In this document: positions 1 through 12,201 of the stretch, piece after piece
Layout of the letters: each line of letters starts with the position of its first letter
Numbering within the stretch: the first letter of the stretch is position 1
Origin: Volvox africanus
Taxonomy: Eukaryota; Chlorophyta; Chlorophyceae; Chlamydomonadales; Volvocaceae
Direction: 5' to 3'
Assembly: GCA_030268105.1 (NCBI GenBank)
Contig: BSDZ01000004.1
Location: forward strand, 5,932,001 to 5,996,000
Length of the DNA stretch: 64,000 nucleotides
Translations under genes and position numbers: made by a program
The notes under the pieces: model-generated
The model's database searches: none
Seen by the model: the letters and a program-made list of their open reading frames with translations, nothing else
What the model was told of the DNA's origin: nothing

Positions 1-305
1 GCGAATAACGTCATCAGCATGAGTTTCATTGTAAGCCCATACATAAGCGATGCCGAAAGCGCCATGTTCGCCCCGCTTGTACATACGAGCAGCCGTGTAT
101 ATGATAGATAGAACATCGCACCACTCATGGAGTCATTTATTCCGACGCACGCGACTTCAGGTCATTCCCACTTCAATACTTGTTAAGCATAACTATATCT
201 TTCCCCAGCAAAGCATACATACATACATACGTACAGAAGTACGTTTCCCCAAGCCGGCTCTTTTAATTCCAGTCAGTTCCGCGTGCGGTCCGCCAACCCA
301 CATCG

Positions 306-1148
306 CAGCTGCCTACGCACAGCAGTGCCTGGACACGCACAACTACTATAGAGCAAAGCACCAGTCTACCTCTGCGCTGCGCTGGTCCTCGTCACTTGAG
401 GCGGACGCGCAGCTGTGGGCCAACCGTTGCGTGTTCAGCCATGCTGACAACACCGCCAGTGGGCAAGGTGAGAATCCCGCCCTTGCATGGGCTGGAATGC
501 TTTGGGGACAGTTGGGTTCACCCACTAGAGCGTGTTTTTCAAGTAAACACGCCGCACATATGTGATATTCTCTTTGTTTCAGCTCAAATGTGCGCTAACG
601 TTTTTCCAAACACAGGCGAGAACATTGCATGGGGTTACCCAGATGCAAAGTCTGTGATCGACGCCTACTACAGCGAGGGCGATGGTTACACCTACGGCGT
701 CTCCCAGCCCGCTGATTGGCACTCCGTGGGACACTTTACGCAGGTTGGCTGGCTCATATTGATTGTATCTGGGATAGCTGGGCACTGTGAGTCATCCATG
801 GAGCACTCACCCCAGCCATTGTGCCATGCATAAGCAGCATGGCACTTGCTCCGTCCTTCATGTATGTTACCGTGGCGAGGGCGCGTTGAGCAAGAACGTG
901 GCTTATATGGTTTTCATTGTGACATTAATGAGCGTACGGGCCTGCGGGTATTTGATTATGCACTTATTACCTGTGTCTGCGTTATGCCTTGTGTGCGACT
1001 CGGACAGGTCATCTGGCGATCTTCAACGGATTTGGGTTGTGCCGTCGCCACATGCAGCAGTGGCCAGCTGTTCCATGTATGCCGCTACTATCCTCCTGGA
1101 AACGTCCAAGGCCAGTACTCGGACAACGTAATGCCGCCAAGCTCGTGA
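306..1148 (+). CDS. CAP/PR-1 family secreted protein (5' end missing)
   Basis: Three exons carry a CAP (SCP/PR-1) domain. Exon A ends at 467 and contains the DTHNYYRAKH helix and a CVFSHA motif. Exon B is 616-743, with GENIAWGY and the signature WHSVGHFTQ. Exon C is 1008-1148, with VIWRSSTDLGCAVA and a CRYYPPGN ending, and stops at 1146-1148. The junctions caag|gtgag, cacag|gcgag, acgcag|gttgg and acag|gtcatc close in phase. CAP proteins are usually secreted, cysteine-rich sterol- or lipid-binding or defence-type proteins; the conserved His and Glu of the cleft are visible (FSHA, GENIA, GHFTQ). The first exon, which should carry the signal peptide, is not identifiable: the open frame runs back to about position 50 without family similarity, and a splice acceptor near 306-326 is likely. 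The specific function is unknown. Confidence 0.85.
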
Positions 1149-2114
1149 TGGCTCTAGTACAGTTCTTAGATTTCTATTTCTGTCCAGTGCGCCGAGAAAT
1201 ACAGGATTGGGGAAGTACAGGATTGGGGAACAGGTATTCGGGTGACAGTTACCTGACGCGGATCGCGGGGTTTTGTTTAGGTATGACAATGCATATCCAC
1301 GCCTGCATTGGCGTAGCGCACTCACAGGATTTCCCATACCGTACTCAAAAAATAGGCGTACGATGAATGACTGCAGTGCTGCCAATTGTGCTTGGTAATC
1401 TGTTTCAAGCGCAAGCGAGGGATTGTAAATTGTCCGTGAGATGCAAGGGCTAGGAATCTTCTTTTTTTTGATGGATCAGGCTGTGCATGATGCGCATCAG
1501 CTCCGGCCCTGGCGCGTGAAGCAAATAGATGGCATCCCCGAGCGTTAGGTAGATGCAGAGAAAAATAACCTTGTGTAAATGGAAGGCATGAGCCCTAAGC
1601 TTTTAAGTACAGATAAAGGCCGCACAAAATTACAGCACGCCGTGGCGGGACTTCCATGCTGAAATGGTTTTGACACGTACACTTTGCCAATGAAGTCCTG
1701 ACAAATAATAAAGTCCTGAAGTGCGAAGTAGCGGTAGATGCATCGTCAGCCGACCCTTATCATAGGCATATACCCACCCACCTAATGATCATGGGCGTAG
1801 ATGGTGATTTCTACACAGATCCATTGAATACTTGAATTGTGCAGCTAGCCCTGAAGAACTACTTGTTGGAACAGGCAATTGTGAAAGAAACTACACACAT
1901 AGATAATACCCGGCAGCTCCTTGATCCTATGCATATCCAGAAGAAGTTGGGCAAGCACAGACATTCCCCTAAGGAAAGGTGCCCTATGCCACTGAGAAGA
2001 TGTAATCCTGTTATACATTTAACCTCTCGACGAATCAACATGAGAAGTAACCTGGGGAATACCCTGTCATCGCTCCCAAATATCTACATCGACCGGACAT
2101 TGACCTCAGCGAAA
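1149..2114. other. Intergenic stretch, no gene seen
   Basis: Between the CAP gene and the telomere-like repeat I see no open frame with recognisable similarity. The only structure noted is a two-copy 15-base direct repeat (TACAGGATTGGGGAA) at about 1200-1230. Confidence 0.5.
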
Positions 2115-2226
2115 GGTTTAGGGTTTTAGGGTTTAGGGTTTTTAGTTGGGAGAAATATTGGGAGAAATATGTTTATTTAAACCCCTAAACCCCCTAAAAC
2201 CCTAAAACCCAAAACCCTAAAACCCT
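2115..2226. repeat. Interstitial telomere-like inverted repeat
   Basis: On the + strand a G-rich arm with TTTAGGG/TTTTAGGG units (about 2116-2142) is followed, after 35 bases containing a tandem GGGAGAAATATT, by a C-rich arm of CCCTAAA/CCCTAAAA units (about 2178-2226). The G-then-C order is the head-to-head arrangement expected where two telomere ends are joined, but each arm holds only a few imperfect units. It could equally be a hairpin-forming element or telomere sequence captured during break repair. Confidence 0.75.
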
Positions 2227-2914
2227 TGGATTGAAAGCACGAGCATGAGAGAGCACGCACACACCTACGCGGTGGGAAATGTGGGCTGTCGAAAAACGTT
2301 GCAAACACCACAGGCCCATAACTATCCACGGCTCACTCCTCACGTATGTATATACGTTGGCATAACGGCCGCGTTGCTTGATTCATGAGGCCGCCTTCTG
2401 TGCCTCGCAAAAGCGCTTTAATCATAGGTGGGACATGGGATACAAAGGTTAAGACGCGTGTCGTATCCGCCTCCCCTCAAAAAGTCACGGCGTCCTAGCA
2501 GGACATAAAATAAGTTTATCGAATAAAAAAACGTACTGCCCCGGGAAATCGAGCACGCATTGGACAATCTAAAGATGAGACGATGAGAATTTCTAGATGC
2601 TAACAACTTTCAGCCATGTGGTTCCTAATGGCACAGCCGATACACGGCCGATCATGAAGTTCCCCTTTTAGAACCTCCACTTTCAGTTGTGCCGCCCGAG
2701 CGTTGCATCATCGCTACTGGCAACGTCCAACCTATCCAAAGAATTGCTTCTGGTTTCCTAACCCAACCGCCACGAGGGTCACACGTCTTAGCCAGACATA
2801 TTGCAGCGAGTGCAGTGTTTGCGACGGTACTGCTACTCCCCCCCTTCCCCGTTCACCCGCTTGCGTCCACCACCGTCGCGTGCATGGTGGGAAGCTCCAC
2901 TTGGGAAGTCGAGT
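2227..2914. other. Intergenic stretch, no gene seen
   Basis: The region lies immediately downstream of the prolidase stop, which reads leftwards. No supported gene; it presumably includes the prolidase 3' UTR. No terminator or polyadenylation motif could be assigned with confidence. Confidence 0.45.
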
Positions 2915-5900
2915 TCAGCACATGATGGCAGCCTCTGGTCGCCACTCCTGCCGCATCACCTCCTCCACCCCCGCCATCTCCTTCACGACTCCCGCCGCCA
3001 CCGTAAGGTTGTACAACCGCCCCTGCAGCCCCGCCGCTGTCACCCCCGGCAGTGCCTCCGATAACACCAATACGTTATCTTCAATCCTTACGCCACCCAT
3101 TCCACTCCGTATCAGCGCCCCCGCGACGTCGAAGTTCACAAAGGGAGCGACCCGTGGGTCGGCCATGGCCCGTGCCAGCAGCGGCGGGATGAGGTAAGCA
3201 CCTGGCTCTACGGTAAGCACGTGTCCGGGCTGTACAGGGCCCTTGGGAACGGGCCCGGTTTCGGACACGTCGTGCACATCCAAGCCCAGATGGTGCCCAA
3301 TGCCGTGGGGCATAAAGACGCGATCTAGCTTCACCTCTAGAGCCGCCTCCAGCCAGCTGCGCCCCAACAAGAATTGTGTGCGTGCATGTACCAACAGAAA
3401 ACTTGTAAGCGAAACCGGTAACAAGGTAAATAGGTCGGGCGTTGATGCAAGCTAATTTGAGGGTGGGAGGGAGAAACAGCGCCGCGAAAGGCATGTTTGT
3501 GCCTCCCTGCCTGTACGCAGAGCTACATGTCTACTGCTAATTGCTGCCTGAAATATTAAGTGAGGTAAGATATTGGCCTACAAGAATAATTTCATCTGTG
3601 TAGAGGTTAGACGAGCACAACATGCAACATGCATTGCCCACCTGCCGCCGCCTGCGTCACTCCGGACCAAGCCCATTTCCCGCAGCCCTTCCAGAAGCAC
3701 CACCCGTGCTGCACGGTCTGCATCCTGAAGCGACGCGCCGTTGCCAGTGCCCGATGGCGGCGGCGTGGCCAACGTGGCCAACGCCGCATATTGAGCCGCC
3801 AACACGGTGCCGTACAGGTCCCGCGCAGCGCCCTCAAACCGGCCCAACGCAGGAAAGGTACGGGAGATATCCGCCGTGTAGCACCTACGTAAACCAACAT
3901 ATACAGTAGCAACATGCGAACTTTCGGCCGAACGGAGTAACCATTATTCCTAACATGGTGCGAACATGGGCCTCCATGGAGCCCGGCAATAGGGGGCCAA
4001 AGGCAAAATAAGCAAGAATTCATGCTAGGCCTATGGTTATAGCCCTCTGTACCGACCTCCACTCCGCCCCTGCGTCCACAAGCACCAGGTGCCCCGGCTC
4101 TACCACTCCGTCCGCGGCCTCGTAGTGCATAATCGCTGCGTTGGGGCCGCTGCCCACGATGGACGGGTACCCCAGGCTGGGCGCCCCGCGGCAGCGAGAG
4201 GACAGAGAAAACACGGCTTCAAGCTGGTACTCCCTCAGACCTGCGACGAAGGAGGATTGCGGATAACCAAATGACCGAAAAGAACATTCTTGCCCAAGTA
4301 GGCCGCTCTGCAACCCCTCCCTACCCGCAACAACATACCGATTCTCACGATTCGAAATCTTAGAACGCGTAGGTTAGACGCAATCACCTGTTCATCCGAC
4401 CGTCACGTTAATTTCATTCGGGTTTATTCTTTTGCACCCACCCACGCAGCCTACCTGGCCTGCACGCCCTCCACATGTCCATATGGGCTGCTCCGCTAGC
4501 CACACTGGCAGCTAGAAGGCATCCCACCTCCGCATCTGACTTCACGGCCCGACAACGGTCCAGGGTGGCTGGCAAAAGGTCGGTGAGCACACGGCAGCCT
4601 GCCGAGATGGAGAGGGGGTGCATGGGCAAGCGGGCGCATGCTGCATAATGGACTCGACACGGGAAAGGTGTACGCCTTAGAACATCAGCCGGTACCGACA
4701 CCCGTAATGAGGCGCCCGTACACCTCATGAGCTTCTATAGCAGCAGTGTTGATTCCCCGAACGCGTCCATTATGTCCATTTTAAGATATCGCCATCAGCA
4801 ATACGTGCGCACACGTGCTCCAAAAACCCCAAGGCAAAACACTCGGCCTAAACCACCGGAGGCCACCATTAACCGCGCACACGACGCTTCTATCTTTGGC
4901 ACACAGCAGGCGAGAGTCTGCGTACAGACAGACAGACAGACCGGAAAGACCTGGCAACACCATGTATTCGAGCACCCGGATCCCCCAACAGCTTCACCAA
5001 TTCACCGGCCGGCACTTTTGCCCCCAGCTTCTCCGCAGTAGCGGGCAGTGCATGTAGCGTCGGGGAGTCGCGGGCTGCCAACAGGCCCTTGAGCTCGTCC
5101 GCGTAGCAAACCCTGGGAGGGGTAAACATACTCGTGAGCTGGCTCTGGCCGCCGCCGCCCCCGTCCCTTTCAACAAGGACAAGTGATCACGCTACAAAGC
5201 TGAAGCGAGTGCAAGAGGGAAACGAAAGTCAGCGACTACGCACGCGTCTGCTTCTACCTGTCCGCTCCGTATTTTTCCTGTAGCTGCTCCAGAGTGGGTA
5301 CTGCACCCACCCAGTAAGCGGCCTCCTCCGGTAGGCGGGGCGCTAGCAGCGTGAAGTGACCTTGAGGGCAGCAATAGTGCAGGGAAGGGAAGAAGGCCGC
5401 TGCTACTTCAGGAAAGAGGAGCCATGCGTGGTGGCGCTGACTGCCACGAAAGTGCACGACGAGGTGAGCTTATAGTTTTGAACTTCTAAGCCGGTCCATG
5501 TCGGGAAGGCACTGAGCGGGGCCCCCGTCCCAAGTTTGCACATGTGACGTTTTCCCCCGGTCTCCCTCTGCCGGTCTCCTTTTGCCCTGTCGTGTTTCCC
5601 GCCCCGATGTGCGAGGCGCCGCGAGAGAGTGCTGCTTTCCTGTGTTCCTGCCAAAAACCCCAGCGACCCTGGACCCACCGTTCTCCGGATCCAGGAGGGC
5701 CGCGTACCCGGGCAGCTCCACCCCGGTGATGTAAACAAAGTAGGAGTCGGAGCGGTGACGGTGCATTACGTCTGAGCCGTTGCGGGGCGGCGCCTCACCG
5801 GCCTCCAAGTACAGCAGACCTCCTCCTAGGAACTCCCGGCATAACTGCGTGGTTATGATGGTGTTGGTGGTGCTGGTCCTTAAATGCACAAGATGGAGTA

Positions 5901-6393
5901 TAGTTGCACAGGGTGAAGCATAGTTCATACATCTGTTGGCACTTACTAATGCAACCGATTGCTGGAGGTACGCGCCGGTGGAGTCGCATGCATATTTTGG
6001 CCAAGCCCGACCGCACAGGTGCCGCACGCATCTTATTGGACATGGGCTGCTGTGATGGACGCCTTCTCGCCTCCCCTACCCCATCCCCACGGGTCCCATG
6101 ACCCCCCCCCTCGCCTTTTGCCGATTCTGCCGAAACTGCTCCGGGACTGAGAGAATTTGAAAACGTTGCGAAAATTCGGCTGCTGCTGCTGACGCGGGTG
6201 CGGCTGCAGGTGTCGGCGCGGGTGGGGCGACCGTGGAGATGACTGCAGCCCTGGAAGACTGTGCTGCGGCCACCGGGACCACCGGGCTGGTTGGCCTGGT
6301 GACGGGCAACAACGGAGGTTTTGGATGGGGCAGCGGCAGTTCGGTGGGCTGCTGCGGCGATAAAAAAACATTTGAACCATTCGAACCCGCCAA
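2915..6393 (-). CDS. PEPD: Xaa-Pro dipeptidase (prolidase), peptidase M24
   Basis: This enzyme cleaves dipeptides with C-terminal proline, using two metal ions. Exons (minus strand): about 6393-6115, 5844-5679, 5360-5258, 5112-4976, 4598-4455, 4240-4057, 3884-3642 and 3356-2915 (stop at 2915-2917). All phases close. The N-terminal aminopeptidase-P-like domain shows RSDSYFVYITGVELPGY and LLAPRLPEEAAYWVG. The catalytic M24 domain follows, with all five metal ligands visible: D in VLVDAG, D in YTADISRTFP, H in MPHGIGHHLG, E in LTVEPGAY and E in GVRIEDN. The HHLGLDVHD motif is typical of eukaryotic prolidase rather than methionine aminopeptidase. The first intron (6114-5845) uses a GC donor (AAG|GCGAGG). 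Exon 1 begins with a Pro/Ala-rich stretch that may be an organelle-targeting extension, but it has no in-frame ATG near 6393 and an upstream start exon is probably missing. The C-terminal 470 residues are secure; the 5' end is not. Confidence 0.9.
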
Positions 6394-9300
6394 CTCCGGC
6401 CAACGGGCGTCATTAAACTCGTACAGATAGTCGAGGGGCGGAAAGTAATAGCAAATTAGCCTCCGTTCAAGTAATCAATGTGTAAGTTCATAGAGCAAAT
6501 GGAGAAAGCTCATATGAGCTGGATATGAGGCCATATGGACCATCACAACCGTTCGGACTTCATGGAAGCACATACCCGCGCGACCATGGTCTACATAACT
6601 GTCCTGGATGTGACAGAATAAGCGCTCGCCGAGCGCCCAGACCTAATGCCTGTCTTTGTAAGAGCATGCTCAGACGTATAAAGTTAGCAAGTCCAGGTCA
6701 CGCTCAATGCGCGTTAAAATTTAAATCATGCTTATAATCGTCACTATTGGATTTGATCAAGTTCGCGACAAAGTTGAATCTTCATTCTTCAATGACAACT
6801 ATGTACGTTCGGTTGCGCGGCCGTTACGACAGCGGACTACCCATAACCACTCGCAGCATAATGTCCCTGACTCCCGGTGAGCATCTGAACGAGGTCCTAG
6901 TTTCATTATGCATTTATACATTGCGCTTCCATACTTAGAAATGTGATATTTATGAACGGACCGCATCCGCACCAAGCAGCCGGCCCACGGGCCTGCTGCA
7001 GTGGGCCGATGGCGATAGGGCTTCCTGGTTCCAACATCCCTGTTGGCGGCGGCAACAATTTTTACTTCCAGATCCCCTTAGTCTCGTTCTGCATCTCCTC
7101 GTGCAGAAAGTTGCTATCCTGCCGGCTGACAGGCCGGGAGCTGGCTGTATGAAGCTCCTATAGCCAGCTCCAGGCCTACCCAAGCACAGGATAGTTTAAC
7201 CGGACATTTCTATGCTATCCTGATAACAAAATGTGTTTCTTTATGGGTTTATTTTAAGATCGGACCAGACATTAAGTGTGACGCCGTCGCGTTCCGCATT
7301 CCTTTCTTTGCCAGCTAAGGGCTGGCGAAGTTTGCGTGTCTAAACTCAGTCCGTCTTAATAAGATGCACAACTTGTGTGTTTGAGCTAGCCGTTCGGTCC
7401 CAGCAGAGAAGTAAGCTCAACCGGCATAGCGGAGGCTCAGCTGGGGAGGCCATGTTGATAAGGCCAGGCAGCGTGACGCCCTCGAGATCAGGACTGCGGC
7501 AACCTTCCTGCAATCCATTGCGGTGCTTCCCGGTGGCCCCTTTTGCTATTGTGTGTCATTGCCTCAGATATAGCTTCATCAACTCTCTGGAAGCTAAGGA
7601 GTGCACAGTGAAACAAGATGACGGTGTTCGGAACAGTCCCAGAACTGTTACGGTCGCATCAGCTCGGCCCGTCCCAAGCGCACCTCTGCCAAACCCATTA
7701 CCCACATAATGGACTCTTCAGCGATAAATGACGCTATATCCACTTCCACCAAAGTTCATTCGTCGGCATCTATCACCCTGGCTTCTGAGGGGACAACAGC
7801 TCAAGTACAGTGTGCGAAAGTCGTGGCAACAGCGAGACACACTGCCCTCCCGTTGCGGTAAGCTTGCGGCTCCTTTGCCAGTACTACTGCCCGGACCTGG
7901 GACATGCCGAGAAGTATGAATGATGCAAGGGCTGCATTTGCACCTGGTGCTTCTCGGAACTCTCCCAGTGCCTTGTTGCATGTCGTCAATGGAGCGGGCA
8001 ATGGCGTGAACACAGGCGCGCCCATCTTAGGAATGAATGACGACCACTGCCAACATCGCAGCAGTGGCCGACATGGCAGCCTCAGAAGCTGCATGATTGG
8101 TGGCAGCGTCACACAATTTCCTGCGGGTGGCGCGAGCGGTGCCGTTCACCTCGACCACGATTGCCTCGCCAGTGGCAGCCGCACTAGCGCCCACGACAAC
8201 CGTTCCTTGATTAATGACGTTGACGACGACGGCCAGGGTTGCAGAGACCGTGAGAACAACAATAGCGGGGCTTTGGTGTGCTTGTCTGGAGGCTCTTGGG
8301 CCCTGGCTGAGCTTAATGCACCTCCGCCAGATGCAAACCAGGTAGGGTGCGGACAGTTAACAGTTTGACGGCCATGGGGCTTCTCTAGCGTGAGCAAGTG
8401 CTATCGTATCTTCTGCGATACCGCCCTGACGGTTGGACTTGATGTTATGAAGGTGCTTACTCGCCGCGCGGTGCTGGAGGAACGCAGGGCGGCTGCAGAG
8501 CGGCACTACTACCGGGACGTGTGGGTCAAGGACCCGCATGGGGGCCCGTACCGCAAGGTGGGTGATTTAACGATGCAATATTCAAGCTTCAAGCAGTTGC
8601 CGTGCTGAGATGCGTAAAAGCGGACTTACAACTCGCGCCTAGTGACTTGACCGATCCAATCCGGGTTGTCAATCCGGGGAGAGAAACAAACGCCCACCCG
8701 ATCGGATGGCTTTCAAGGTTTTGCCTTCATGTTTTGCCTAAGACGTCGTGTTCATGTTGATCTGCAACACGGGATCCACCTCACCGTGATACCGTCAGTA
8801 GGGGTGGCTTCACACGAATCACTCCTTCACGACATCAGCCGACATCTTCGACCATGCCCATTTCACATGCACGTGCACATGCCAAGTCGACGAGGTTCTT
8901 TTCTCTTCCATTGGCTGTTTACATCATGCTATCCAAAGGCGGTGTCAACACGTGGGCGTGGCTCTCGGACTAGAACCCTGGCGGTCACAACCGAACATCA
9001 GCGCCCCACCGAGGCTGGATACGAGGTGGTGGAAATTGGACCTACCACCAACTTCGTGGGCAATGCGATGTCGACCAGCGCAGTGGACCTGGTCATGGTG
9101 GGTTCCGTAGCCCCCTGTGTTGCTGCTGTTATGTATACCATGTATGCGGTAGAGTATTGACGATCTCTAGGGCCCAAGCCATTCGCGGCGCATCCACGTC
9201 GGGGTACCTCTCTTGGTGTGTGGATTCTGCAAGATGGGGGCCCTTCATAGTTGCTGGCGCGGAGAAGGTTCTGAGGCTCAGCTTGACTGACAAGGCTATG

Positions 9301-12201
9301 CCGGGACGGGTAAATCCAGGGCAAGGACGAGGTGAGAAGACGTGAGGAAGCACTGCAGACAGTACCGATTCAGGGCGGTATAGGAGCTCCTGATGATATG
9401 GAGCCAGTTGCATCGTGCAGGATGAAAGCATTATTGGTGGGCTCCCTCGTCGGAGTTCGGCTATCCTTCCATACAAACTGGCTTTGTGCCATATACGCAC
9501 GGACCTCTTCTTTCTCCCCAAATAATCAATTAGGCCCAACTCGAGCAGCTCCGAGGCCGCTGGTCACCGGCTAGCTGTAGCAGCCACCACAGCCTTATGG
9601 GCTCGACATGCGGCGCAGTTGTGTCACTCGCGCTCCCCGCACCCCTTCCTTCGCCAGTCCCGGGCCCTATGGTGACAGGCAGTTGTGATGCTGCAGCGCT
9701 CGCTGCGGCCACCGCCGTCACTTCGACAGCGTCAGTATGCCATACCATCAAAGGTCACAGTGGCTGGGGCAACAACGGTATTGCCAGCAGCGGTCCGGAA
9801 GCTTATGGTAACGACAGTGCTGTTGGGGACTGCCAAGGCGGAACAGAGTTGCGGCAGATCGGGTCCGGCCCCATAGAGCCCGATGCAGGGTGTCCCCCAG
9901 TTGCAGATACATGCCCAGGTTCAGGCACTGGTTCCGAAGCAGCTTCAGAAACGAGCGGGGTTGTTGATCCCTGCAGAAATGATAGAATGGAGAGCCACAG
10001 TCAGTGTGTGGGGTTCCTGGCGGAGTCCGAGGTGAGGTTAGCCAATCTGCGAAGGCAGGCCAGGAGGCTGATGGGCCGAATGTGGGGAAATTGACGATAT
10101 GATGCCGTAAAGAGGGCGGATGTGCGCACAAGGTTGTTTTGGAAGTGGCCCGTGTGCATTGTGTGGGTCCGTTGATGGGAAGACGTTTGCACTGTGGCTG
10201 GCGGCGAGGTGTGCTGTGGCCATGAGCCGCCCGGCTGAGGCATTGATATGTGTTACCGTACACTCTACTAGCTTTCTGTAAAGCGAAGATGTACTTACAT
10301 TCAGAAACGGTATGCAAACCTACCTTTTTACTAAATAAACAACCTTTCCGTAAAGACGACTAATTCCTAGCTGTTGTATTTTTATTCCTTCGGACACAAG
10401 TTAGAGGGAATGGTATCTGCTCATCTAACAGCTTTCCCGAAGTTATATAGCAGCGTGCTCGCGTAATTGAATGTCACACGCACAGAATTGGATATGGCAC
10501 CAGCACCGGTCTGGTCAGGTCATCATTCCCATGCCTTACGAACCTGGCCCTAACACAGACCATTCGATCAACATATACGATCCGATCTTCTAGTGCCTCT
10601 CAGGCACATTCCAATACACCACCACCACGACCGAGCACCACCACCACGTGCTGCGGCGACTCGCAATCCGATTGGAGACAGCACAGTCCGCCAAGGCATG
10701 ACAAGCCAGTGCCAACAAGCGGGCCTTGTGTAGTAGAAAGCTGTCCACAATCCAAACCGTCCTTAGTCCGAGTGAGTTCCCACCACTGCCTTGCAAAGCC
10801 CTGCAGGGTTCAGTGATCAGGGTGTGTTGGGATAATCACACTGTTATATCTTCCTGCTTCGGGCATGAACACCCCCGCGCTCATCCGAAACATCCCAAGC
10901 GCACCCTTGATCCGTGATCCACGACATTAAAGGATTTTAAACAAAAAGTTTAGGATTTCACCGTAACTTGCTGCATCCATAAGTGGTGTCGCAAACACAC
11001 CAACTGAACGTCAACAACGTCCCTGCCAGTTCAGAATGTCACACTAATCCTTCTACGTCCGTCGTGGCATCGGGCGAGGCCCAGCGCCCGTAACCGTCCA
11101 CTCTTTTCTATATAGGCATCTAGCAAAAATAGCGAAATTCCGTACAAGCAGCACTGTTCATACTAGTTTGGGTTTGCAAAATACAGGTAGGCGTGTCCCT
11201 TGCCACAGCATCTTGCCACGCAAAGGTGTCTAATAGCAAAAGCTCGCCAATGCGGTACCAGGCAGCTTGGTTGCTTACCCGCCCATGTTCCTCGTCCACG
11301 TACCAGGTCCTAATCCAGTACCCAACGTCTATCCTCATAATCAGTCACCACGCATTCCTAGAGCTTGTGTGCACCTTCCCAATGAAACAGATTTATAGGA
11401 AAATATTCAAAATACAGGTAACCAAATACGTCCTTCCCCTGACAGGCAATTTCCTTAAGCCCCGGCATTTAGGATCCCACGGCCGAAATCGCCGTGGGGC
11501 AAATCTGCTCTACCTCTAGACAGAGGTAGAGAAGACAGAGAATCTTTTTCTGCCCGCACACTTTGGCAGAACCCATCCGTGTTTGCCTCTACGCACTTCC
11601 AGCCAGCCACGCGAATATGCCAAGGAAGATGGTTTTGTCCATACACGACAGTGCCTTCAAGACAGTATTGTTGTCCGACAAGAAGCAGTTGTCCATAAGA
11701 CAACTGCAGGACGTGATCATCACCCCTTCAAATCCATGCGCGGCACCCTGACAATCCCAATCCGCTTACGTTGATATTCAGGCTTAGGTTGTGTCAATGC
11801 AAGTCATTAGCCTCGCATTACCGTTCCGTGTCCATCCAGAGTTTCCACGCCCTCCGAACATGTTCGGAACTGAGTTTTAGCCAATTACTGTTGCTAAAGT
11901 TAGTGAGCGCCGTTTGCCGCCGCCACCCACCCCCTTTCTTTGTCACTGGAGATGCATTCGCTTCGCATTGACATCAGTATGATAAAGACTGCATGGCGCC
12001 ATCAATACCTCGCTTGTCCCGCAAGCCCTGCCGGTCTCACTCTTGCCCACCCAGCTGCATAGCGGCTATCTTTAAGCCTTCCACCAACATAGAGTCACAA
12101 AAGGCTCAAGTTGCTGCTCCCAATCGTAGCTTACGCAGCCTTTTGTAGCGCACGGCAAGAATCCGTAAAATCCGTAGCCGTTTTCCTTCGCGCAAGGGGC
12201 C
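6394..12201. other. Gene-poor 5.8 kb region, nothing assignable
   Basis: No open frame here joins into a recognisable gene. Two local signals stand out. A plausible + strand exon is annotated separately near 8451-8557. Two Ala/Val/Thr-rich open stretches read on the minus strand (about 8330-8027 and 9751-9530). The rest has short, stop-rich frames on both strands. It may contain decayed gene or transposon remains, but no transposase, reverse transcriptase or terminal repeats were recognised. Confidence 0.5.
8451..8557 (+). CDS. Possible isolated exon, unrecognised
   Basis: A 35-residue open stretch (VLTRRAVLEERRAAAERHYY, then RDVWVKDPHGGPYRK) has strong coding-like composition and is followed by a good splice donor (CGCAAG|GTGGGT). 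An acceptor-like site, GTTATGAAG, precedes it. The helix-rich basic/acidic character and the KDPHGGPYRK ending look protein-like, but I do not recognise the family and found no partner exon nearby. It could be an exon of an unassigned gene or a pseudogene remnant. Confidence 0.3.

Noticed and set aside
5795..6413. Alternative minus-strand frames over prolidase exon 1
   Set aside because: The frame containing ILSVPEQFRQNRQK matches the prolidase N-terminus and joins in phase to exon 2; the two overlapping frames do not.
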